DNA of 64,000 nt, from contig JAFZSL010000075.1 of the NCBI GenBank assembly GCA_017619375.1, positions 124,001 to 188,000 on the forward strand, written 5' to 3'. Under the pieces are notes generated by a model. The model made no database searches, was not told the origin of the DNA, and saw only the letters and a program-made list of their open reading frames with translations. Positions 57,667-64,000 of the stretch are shown piece by piece. Origin of the DNA: Prevotella sp. (GTDB lineage: Bacteria > Bacteroidota > Bacteroidia > Bacteroidales > Bacteroidaceae). The number at the start of each line of letters is the position of its first letter. Positions within the stretch are counted from its first letter, which is position 1. Both the position numbers and the translations under genes were made by a program.

Positions 57667-59577
57667 ATGAAAAATCGATGGAAAAACATGCTGGCTGTCG
57701 CTTGGATGGCTGGAATGTCTTTGACGGCGTCTGCTCAGCAATTGTCTCTGAATAGTGACAAGTTGTCATTTGCACAAGGCGAAACCATTGGCATACGCTA
57801 TGAGGGTGCTGCCAATGGTGACAAGATTCTGTTGTATCACAACTTGTCCGTGTTGCCGCTCAAGGAAAGAGGTGTCGTCAATGGCACCAATGGCCTCTAC
57901 GAAGTGGCGAACCAATTGAAGCCAGGTGATTATGCAGCCATCCTCATGGGCAAGGATGGTGAGGAGAAGGCTCGGTTGGCCTTTGCTGTGGAAGAGGCTC
58001 CTTTGCCAAAGGACGGACATCGCATCTTTGTGATGAGTGACATTCATGTGATGAGTCCCGATTTGGTGACCGCACCTGACAACAATTTGTATGTCAATGA
58101 TATGGCCACAAGCAGGAAGTTGCAGGCAGAGAGTTATGAGATTTTCTGCGCCTACGTGGACACCATCAAGGCTTTGCGCCCCGAACTGGTTGTCATCCCG
58201 GGAGACTTGAGCAAGGATGGTGAACTGCTGAGCCATCAGACTGTGGCAGCCAAGTTGCAAGAGTTGCTCGACATGGGCATCCCTACGCTGGTCATCCCTG
58301 GAAACCATGACATGGAGAATGACAACGGGCGCCTTTACACTGCAACGGGAAGGCAAAAGTTGGAGAGATTCACGCCGGAACAGTTTGAACAGGTCTATTA
58401 CAATTTCGGACTGAAGGATGCCATCGACCGTGACCCCATCTCGCTGTCTTATGTCTGTGAACCCATTGAGGGAATGAGGTTCATCGGCATTGACGACTGC
58501 CGCATACCAAGTCGTGGAGACACGAAATACGGGGAAGGAGAGTATGGCAGGATTCGACCTGCCACCTTGGAATGGGTTCTCGCCCAAGCCGACCGTGCCA
58601 GGGAGGAGAAAAAAATGGTGGTGGCTGCCTTGCACCATCAATTGATGTATCACTATAATGGACAGGAGAGGGTGATGCCATCGGCAGCCACGGAGAATGG
58701 CGACAGCCTGGCCCGAATTTTCGCTGACCATGGCATACGGGTGGTGCTCACCGGCCATATGCACATGCCCAATGTTTCGAGGGTGGCAGGCTTCGAGGGT
58801 ACTGACACCCTCACCGAGGTAAATCTGGCTTCCACCATTTGCTACCCCAGCCAATACACTTTGCTTACCGTCAGCGACGACCTTTCCACCATGCAGGTGG
58901 ACACGCGGATGGTGAAGAGCACCGAAAGCCTTCCAAATTTGCAGTTGGCCGCGAGGATGAAGGTGGATGACAACCTCGACAATTCCATTTCCTCACTGGC
59001 CATGGGCTATATGTCTACTTTCAACAGCTTGTTGGCAGACTACGCTTCAATCCCCGAATTCGCGGGAATCATCGACGATGTGCCTACTGATCCTAATGAG
59101 TTGGCTGCCATTGCCATAGAGGCTTTTGGCGGTACGTTGAGAAAGGTCTTCTTCACTGCTTCCGAAGGCAACGAACATCTCAAGGATGCCGTCAATGTGG
59201 TGCTCAACGAACTGGAGGAGGATTGCGACAAGGCTTGTAGCCTCATCTTCGACCAGCAGAATGAAAGTACTCGCTCTTTCCTTTCCTATGCGATGTATGG
59301 CTATATGTTGGAAATGGGGGAGGGCATCATCAAGAGCATGCTCTCTGACACCTCGCATATGGGTACACCCCTGGCCGACCAGAGCGATGATCTCTACCTG
59401 ACCATAGCGCTGAAAGATGTGGACAGCGGCATCGTTGAGACAGTTATGACTTCACATGACAATGCTAATCATGTCTACGACATCGCTGGTCAAGTGGTGA
59501 GCATCGAAGGAAAGTTGCCCCAGGGTGTCTATGTCGTCAAGACAGGAAACAAGGTCAAGAAGATCCTTGTCAAGTGA
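57667..59577 (+). CDS. Secreted metallophosphoesterase with T9SS-like tail
   Basis: This is a 636-residue protein with a signal peptide (ends TASAQQ), then a short beta domain. The calcineurin-type phosphoesterase domain has its metal-ligand blocks in order: FVMSDIHVMSP, LVVIPGDLSKDGE, LVIPGNHDMEND, VVAALHHQLMYH and VVLTGHMHMPN. A C-terminal helical part follows, and the tail (YDIAGQVVSIEG, then LPQGVYVVKTGNKVKKILVK) looks like a T9SS type A sorting signal. The substrate is unknown. It lies 94 bp after the C10 gene and may be cotranscribed. Confidence 0.92.
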   Translation: MKNRWKNMLAVAWMAGMSLTASAQQLSLNSDKLSFAQGETIGIRYEGAANGDKILLYHNLSVLPLKERGVVNGTNGLYEVANQLKPGDYAAILMGKDGEEKARLAFAVEEAPLPKDGHRIFVMSDIHVMSPDLVTAPDNNLYVNDMATSRKLQAESYEIFCAYVDTIKALRPELVVIPGDLSKDGELLSHQTVAAKLQELLDMGIPTLVIPGNHDMENDNGRLYTATGRQKLERFTPEQFEQVYYNFGLKDAIDRDPISLSYVCEPIEGMRFIGIDDCRIPSRGDTKYGEGEYGRIRPATLEWVLAQADRAREEKKMVVAALHHQLMYHYNGQERVMPSAATENGDSLARIFADHGIRVVLTGHMHMPNVSRVAGFEGTDTLTEVNLASTICYPSQYTLLTVSDDLSTMQVDTRMVKSTESLPNLQLAARMKVDDNLDNSISSLAMGYMSTFNSLLADYASIPEFAGIIDDVPTDPNELAAIAIEAFGGTLRKVFFTASEGNEHLKDAVNVVLNELEEDCDKACSLIFDQQNESTRSFLSYAMYGYMLEMGEGIIKSMLSDTSHMGTPLADQSDDLYLTIALKDVDSGIVETVMTSHDNANHVYDIAGQVVSIEGKLPQGVYVVKTGNKVKKILVK

Positions 59578-59673
59578 TTTTTGTTCAAGGATTATAAAAT
59601 ATTCCAGGTTTTTTTGTTATCCCAAAGACCCACGACTATTAGGGAGTAATTAGAGAATTCCTTGAGACCAAGA

Positions 59674-59750
59674 TTTATCCCGAATTGGAGAATTACAGAG
59701 CAATGTCCTTGTGTGAAGGGAAATTCTGTAATTCTCTAATTCGGGATAAA
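59674..59750. terminator. Long inverted repeat between convergent genes
   Basis: A 26-nt arm (59674-59699, starting TTTATCCCGAATTGGAG) is repeated inverted at 59725-59750 with one mismatch, separated by 25 nt. It sits between convergent genes and may stop both transcripts, though it is longer than usual terminators. Confidence 0.75.
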
Positions 59751-59768
59751 ACGCTCCAATCCGTGATT

Positions 59769-61433
59769 TTACTTGTATTTTTCTATGAGTCCCGGAGCTT
59801 GGGCGTTGCCCATTTCCCCTGCTTTCTCCAGAACGGCAATGCCATCTTTTTTCTTTCCTAACTGTATGAGGGCCAATCCCTTGATAAGATAAGCATCATC
59901 GTATTCTGGATCCATGTCAATGGCTTTCTGTGCATTGACCAATGCCTCTTCTTTCATGTTCACCCTTAGTTGGAGCGAGGCTTTTTCTGCCACGTAGAGA
60001 GGTTCGTTGGGGGCCAACCGGGTTGCGAACTCGATGTCCTGAAGGGCTTGTTGGAAAAGTTTGCCTTGCACCTCGCATTGCTCGCGTTTGTAGTAGAAAT
60101 CGGCGCCAAGTCTGCCGGCAAGTAGTGTGTCTACTTGGTTGTAATCATGCACGGCCTTGCGGTATTCCCCTTGTTCCTCCAGCACGTTGGCACGATAGAG
60201 GAAATAGGAGGCGGCATCGATGGAGTAGGGGCGTTGGAAGAGATTGATGGCGCTGTCGAGTAAGGCAATCACTTCTTCATTTGGCGCATTCAACTGCGTT
60301 TTGCATTGGGCTGCCTCGAAAAACAGTTCTGGATTGTGTAGTTCGGTTTTGTTGAGTTCCTGAAACAAGTCGTATGCTTGTTGATATTCCTTCTTGGAGA
60401 AAAGGATTTGCGCTTCCAGATGGCGATAGAGGGCTTGCGGCTGGATGGCATTGGCTTGTCTGACCTCGTCGAGAGCTTTGTCAAGGTTCCAATCAGGGAA
60501 TGACTGGTCGAATTTGTACAACTCTTTCTGATAGATGACCCTCGCGTAGTCGAAATGAGCCTCATCCTTGGCATCTGATACTTTGATGGCTGTTTCCATA
60601 TCCTTTTGTGCCGAGGTGAAATCATCGTCATTCACGGCCTTTTGCGCACGGGCGTAGTATCCGTCTGGAAGGTTGGGGAACTTTTCCACAAACATGTCGA
60701 TGGTCTTGCTGGTACGTGGCGAATTGCCCTGCTGGGCGAGTACGAGGGCGAGTATTGCCTGTTCCTTGTCATCGGGGATGGCTGTGGGAATATCTGTGCG
60801 CCTCAGCACGGGGTCGTTGGCGGTGAGTCCGGTCAGTTCGAAGTCGGCGATGTAGTTGGCATCGGTGGAATGGTAGTCGGTGGTGTATTGCGACTGTTGA
60901 AGGAAGCCAATCACTTGTCCGCTGGCATTGACGAAGGGGCATCCCACGGCATTTTCGGGTGCTGTCATCTGGATGATGTAATAGGCGTATTTTTCCATGA
61001 ACATCTCCACTTTGTTGACCGTGGTGGCTGTAAATTCCGGCTTCTTCACCGAGTAGCCTACGAGGTAGATGGGTGAGCCTTCTGCAGCAGGGGCGGTGGC
61101 CAATGGCGTGGCGGTGGTCTTGCCTTTCACTTTGATTTTCGCCACGTCGTAGATTTCGTTCGCCCCCAGGATGCACTCCACATCAAGGCTTTTTCCACTG
61201 GCGTCCATCACGACGGCACGGCTGGCGCCATCGAAAGGAGCCCAGTCGCAGATGCCTGTTCCATTGGCGTCGATGAAGACGCCATGGCTGGAAGCGAGAA
61301 GCGACCCGTCGGCTTTGAAGGTGGTCAGGGTGAACACGGATTTTGCTGCGTTCTTAACGGGGGCTGGCTGGGCGGCGACGTTCAAGGCGAACAACACGCC
61401 GCAGAGCAAGGTTGCAATATTTCTCATTTTCAT
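59769..61433 (-). CDS. Secreted degenerate trypsin-like domain fused to TPR repeats
   Basis: This is a 554-residue protein with a signal peptide (ends NVAAQP). Residues ~30-200 follow the order of a trypsin-like protease (SHGVFIDANGTGICDWAPFD, then YDVAKIKVKG, then NAVGCPFVNASGQVIGFL). However, the His of the usual HVV block and the Ser of the GNSGG block are missing, while the Asp of the YDVAKI block remains. Residues ~220-550 are TPR repeats (AQKDMETAIKVSDAKDEAHF, ALVNAQKAIDMDPEYDDAYL). It is therefore probably a non-catalytic scaffold. recN lies upstream on the same strand. Confidence 0.85.
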   Translation of the reverse strand: MKMRNIATLLCGVLFALNVAAQPAPVKNAAKSVFTLTTFKADGSLLASSHGVFIDANGTGICDWAPFDGASRAVVMDASGKSLDVECILGANEIYDVAKIKVKGKTTATPLATAPAAEGSPIYLVGYSVKKPEFTATTVNKVEMFMEKYAYYIIQMTAPENAVGCPFVNASGQVIGFLQQSQYTTDYHSTDANYIADFELTGLTANDPVLRRTDIPTAIPDDKEQAILALVLAQQGNSPRTSKTIDMFVEKFPNLPDGYYARAQKAVNDDDFTSAQKDMETAIKVSDAKDEAHFDYARVIYQKELYKFDQSFPDWNLDKALDEVRQANAIQPQALYRHLEAQILFSKKEYQQAYDLFQELNKTELHNPELFFEAAQCKTQLNAPNEEVIALLDSAINLFQRPYSIDAASYFLYRANVLEEQGEYRKAVHDYNQVDTLLAGRLGADFYYKREQCEVQGKLFQQALQDIEFATRLAPNEPLYVAEKASLQLRVNMKEEALVNAQKAIDMDPEYDDAYLIKGLALIQLGKKKDGIAVLEKAGEMGNAQAPGLIEKYK

Positions 61434-61475
61434 TGGCTTTTCTTGTTTTTTGTATTCCTGGGACCTCTGCTATTT

Positions 61476-63143
61476 CTATGCCTTCCCAGGTTTTCCGAGG
61501 AGTTCTTCGGCATTGCGGATGGCGGCTTCGGTGATGTCGCTTCCGCTGAGCATTTGAGCGATTTCGTTGATGCGCTCTTGGCTGTTGAGGCGGCGCATGT
61601 GGCTCGTGGTGCCGTTATCGCCCTCCTCCTTGTAAACTTTGTAATGTGAGGCGCCTCTTGCCGCTATCTGTGGGAGGTGGGTGATGCTGATGACTTGACG
61701 GTCGTGGTCGCCCATTTCTTGCATGATGCGCCCCATCATCTCTGCCACCTTGCCGCTCACGCCCGTGTCGATTTCGTCGAAGATGATGGTGGGCAATTTC
61801 ACGGCGCCGCTGATCATGGCCTTTAGTGAGAGCATCACGCGTGCGATTTCGCCACCCGATGCCACTTGAGCCACTGGCTGCAGTGGTGTGCTCGTGTTGG
61901 CCGAGAAGAGGAACGACACCTTGTCGTGCCCGTCGCTGCTGAGTTGTTTCTCCTGCAACTGCACCTCGAATTTCACCTTCGGGATGCCCAGTGGCACCAG
62001 ACGCTGTCTCATCTCCTCCTCCACCGTCTGTGCGGCGGTGGTGCGGATGTTGGTCAGCAGGTCGGCTTTCTCTTCGCAAGACCTCTTCAGGAGGGCAAGT
62101 TTTTCTTCCATTTCCCGCAATTGCTCGTCACCGCCGTCTATCTGCCCTATCTGCCGCTCGATGTCTTGTTTCAAGGCGATCAGTTCACCGACGTTCTCCA
62201 CGTGGTGTTTCTGTTCGAGGTGGTAAAGGGTGTCCAACCGGTTGTCCACCTCCTCCATGCGACGGGGGTCGAACTCCACCTCTTCGCCTTTCGTCGACAC
62301 TTCGGAGGCGATGTCCTTCAGTTCGATGAAACAGCTCTCCAGGCGTTCTGCGGCCTCGGCGATGTCTTTGTACACCTCCTTCACCCCGTCGATGGCATGG
62401 CTGGCGGATTTCAGCCGTTCCACCACGCCTCCTTCTCCCGAGAGAAGGTTGTCGGCTTCGTAAAGCGCGCTTTTGATTTCCTCGGCATGTGAGAGCATCT
62501 CCTGCTCTTCTTCCAGTTGCTCCTGCTCGCCTTCCATCAGGCGGGCCTCTTCCAACTCATGGTATTGGAATCGCAGGAAGTCCTCGCTTTCACGGTTCTT
62601 CTGGAGCAGTTCACGGGTCTTTTCTATTTCCTTGGCCAGGGTGCGGTAGGTGTTGAAGGCCGTCTGGTAGTCGGCCAGGGCTTGCGGATTGCCGGCGATG
62701 ATGTCGAGTACGTTGAGTTGGAAGTCCTCTTTGTTGAGCAGCAGGTTCTGATGCTGGCTGTGGATGTCGACGAGCATCGCTCCCAGTTCCCGGAGTGTGG
62801 TGAGTGCCACGGGGGTGTCGTTGACGAAGGCACGGCTTTTCCCCGCGCTGGTCAACTCTCTTCTGAGGATGCAGTCGCCATCGTCGTATTCGAGGTCTTT
62901 TTCCTCGAAAAACGATTCCATGTCGTATTTGCGCAAGTCGAAGTGGGCTTCCACGGTGCAGCGGTCGCGACCGGCCTTGATGGCCTTGGTGTCGGCGCGT
63001 TGTCCAAGCAACAGTCCCAAGGCTCCGAGGATGATGCTCTTGCCGGCTCCTGTCTCGCCGGTGATGACGGAGAACCCTCCCTCAAACGAGATGTCAAGTT
63101 CGTCGATGAGGGTGAAGTTTTTGATATATAATCGGTGTAGCAT
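61476..63143 (-). CDS. recN: DNA repair ATPase RecN
   Basis: This 555-residue cytoplasmic SMC-like ATPase acts in repair of double-strand breaks. Walker A is GETGAGKS near residues 30-37, followed by LGQRAD. A long coiled-coil middle (KEIEKTRELLQKNRESEDFL and on) separates it from the C-terminal ABC signature (ASGGEIARVMLSLK) and Walker B (IIFDEIDTGVSG). The length is typical. It lies between the DUF4835 gene and the TPR gene, as commonly seen in Bacteroidota. Confidence 0.96.
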   Translation of the reverse strand: MLHRLYIKNFTLIDELDISFEGGFSVITGETGAGKSIILGALGLLLGQRADTKAIKAGRDRCTVEAHFDLRKYDMESFFEEKDLEYDDGDCILRRELTSAGKSRAFVNDTPVALTTLRELGAMLVDIHSQHQNLLLNKEDFQLNVLDIIAGNPQALADYQTAFNTYRTLAKEIEKTRELLQKNRESEDFLRFQYHELEEARLMEGEQEQLEEEQEMLSHAEEIKSALYEADNLLSGEGGVVERLKSASHAIDGVKEVYKDIAEAAERLESCFIELKDIASEVSTKGEEVEFDPRRMEEVDNRLDTLYHLEQKHHVENVGELIALKQDIERQIGQIDGGDEQLREMEEKLALLKRSCEEKADLLTNIRTTAAQTVEEEMRQRLVPLGIPKVKFEVQLQEKQLSSDGHDKVSFLFSANTSTPLQPVAQVASGGEIARVMLSLKAMISGAVKLPTIIFDEIDTGVSGKVAEMMGRIMQEMGDHDRQVISITHLPQIAARGASHYKVYKEEGDNGTTSHMRRLNSQERINEIAQMLSGSDITEAAIRNAEELLGKPGKA

Positions 63144-63167
63144 GTGCAGGATGACGTTAATGGGATT

Positions 63168-64000
63168 TCATTGCTTGATTTTCTCCCATGCGTTGTTTTG
63201 TGAGGCGTTGATGCCGAAAAGGATTTCATACACCTTTTCCTTTTCGTTCTGCGTGCCCTTGCCCTTGTAGATGTTGGCCAATTCGTCTTTCTTGTAGTCG
63301 GTCCAGATTTGGGGGAGCATGCTCAGGGGCTTGTTTTCATGCGCCTTTTTCAGGCACTCCTCCAAGGCTGTGGTCACGTTGGTGCGCCCGCGTTCCACAT
63401 TGGTGGCCATCTCGTCCAGCCCTTTGCGGTAGTAGTCATACTGCAGTTGTCGGAAGGGTTGCATTCCGCCATCGAGGTAGTCGTTGATGATGGCGAAGCG
63501 ATTGCGGTCGTTGTCGAATGCCTTCCAGCCTGGAAAATTGAGGTTCTGGGCGTTGTTGGTGAGGTTCATGCACCGCTGCAGGACATCCTCGCCGCCCATG
63601 GGTGAGAAACTGTCAAGGTCGAGGCCGATGATGAGGTAGGCGTAGTAGGCGATGAGCGCCACGAGTTGGTTGTCGATGATTTCCTCGTTGAACTCCAACT
63701 GGTCGAACTGCTGGAACTCAAAACTGAAGTCGTTGTCCCTGTTGTTGTACAACGTGGTGGTGTAGGCAGAGTTCCACACGGGGCGGTTGGCCTGGATGAG
63801 TGCGTTGCAGGTGAAGAGATTCGACGAATTGTCGTATTTCGTCACCGTGATGTTGAAGTTGCAGTTGATGCGCTCGTTTTGCTGGAACTGCAGGCTGGTC
63901 CACTGCTTGTCGTTGATGAATTGCTCCAAGGTCTCCTGCAGGTTTTCAAATACGCTGGCGTCGGTGCCTTGTATCTGGTTGTGGTTGATGGTGACCTTTG
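63168..64000 (-). CDS. DUF4835-family protein, 5' end outside the window
   Basis: The frame is open to the window edge. The translated edge part (KVTINHNQIQGTDASVFENL) continues into FINDKQWTSLQFQQNERINC, a typical DUF4835 start after the missing signal peptide. The domain continues with PVWNSAYTTTLYNNRDNDFS and DSFSPMGGEDVLQRCMNLTN. Members are exported proteins of unknown role, usually next to recN, as here (24 bp gap). At least 277 residues are visible. Confidence 0.9.
   Translation of the reverse strand, partial: KVTINHNQIQGTDASVFENLQETLEQFINDKQWTSLQFQQNERINCNFNITVTKYDNSSNLFTCNALIQANRPVWNSAYTTTLYNNRDNDFSFEFQQFDQLEFNEEIIDNQLVALIAYYAYLIIGLDLDSFSPMGGEDVLQRCMNLTNNAQNLNFPGWKAFDNDRNRFAIINDYLDGGMQPFRQLQYDYYRKGLDEMATNVERGRTNVTTALEECLKKAHENKPLSMLPQIWTDYKKDELANIYKGKGTQNEKEKVYEILFGINASQNNAWEKIKQ

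Overview
The window is chromosomal DNA of a Bacteroidota bacterium, most likely Prevotellaceae. The grounds are a SusC/SusD polysaccharide utilisation locus, type IX secretion (T9SS) regulators and several T9SS cargo tails, a short primary sigma factor without the long N-terminal region, the DUF4835-recN neighbourhood, and promoters of the Bacteroidota form (TTTG, about 20 bp, TAnnTTTG) instead of sigma-70 -35/-10 boxes. The family placement is inference. I found no tRNA, rRNA, CRISPR array, prophage or insertion sequence.

Layout. 0-0.3 kb: end of a small lipoprotein gene. 0.3-10.3 kb (minus strand): aroA, a small Cys-rich membrane protein, porW/sprE, porX, tsaE and a secreted beta-helix protein, packed like one operon and probably linking T9SS control to housekeeping genes. 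10.6-14.6 kb (plus): a DUF4359 protein, a Sel1-repeat protein, a DUF2490 protein and a CotH-like lipoprotein. 14.7-15.8 kb: a lone TIR-domain membrane protein, a candidate immune effector. 16.1-21.7 kb (minus): a TonB-dependent receptor, a DUF4249 lipoprotein and a macroglobulin-like protein ending in a plug-like segment. 21.8-36.0 kb (minus): a pectin/rhamnogalacturonan locus with SusC, SusD, a DUF5123-like surface lipoprotein, a PL1-type pectate lyase and a PL11-type rhamnogalacturonan lyase. Both lyases end in T9SS-like tails.

36.3-46.5 kb is mostly housekeeping: a HAD hydrolase, dapA, an AraC regulator, uxaC (uronate isomerase, which would process the galacturonate released by the pectin locus), ansA, rubrerythrin, a Wza-like export lipoprotein, a Sel1 protein, mtaB and a GT2 glycosyltransferase. 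46.5-48.5 kb holds an Ala/Glu-rich lipoprotein and a PafA-like phosphatase. 48.6-49.0 kb is an intergenic segment with its own plus-strand promoter, a GNRA-loop hairpin and a strong terminator, so it is a candidate small RNA or small-peptide gene. 49.0-51.4 kb (minus) is a compact cassette of a secreted protein, an HPr-kinase-like P-loop protein, a Ser/His signal-peptidase-like protein and PqqD. It looks like part of a peptide-modification system without an obvious precursor and is the best candidate here for an undescribed system.

51.5-64 kb: the primary sigma factor, an HtrA protease, a C10 cysteine protease and a metallophosphoesterase (both with T9SS-like tails), a TPR protein with a degenerate trypsin-like domain, recN, and a truncated DUF4835 gene. 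PorW/PorX probably influence export of the T9SS cargo encoded here (both lyases, the C10 protease, the phosphoesterase). The pectin lyases, the SusCD importer and uxaC form a plausible path from polymer to central metabolism. Functions come from motif recognition only; no database search was run.
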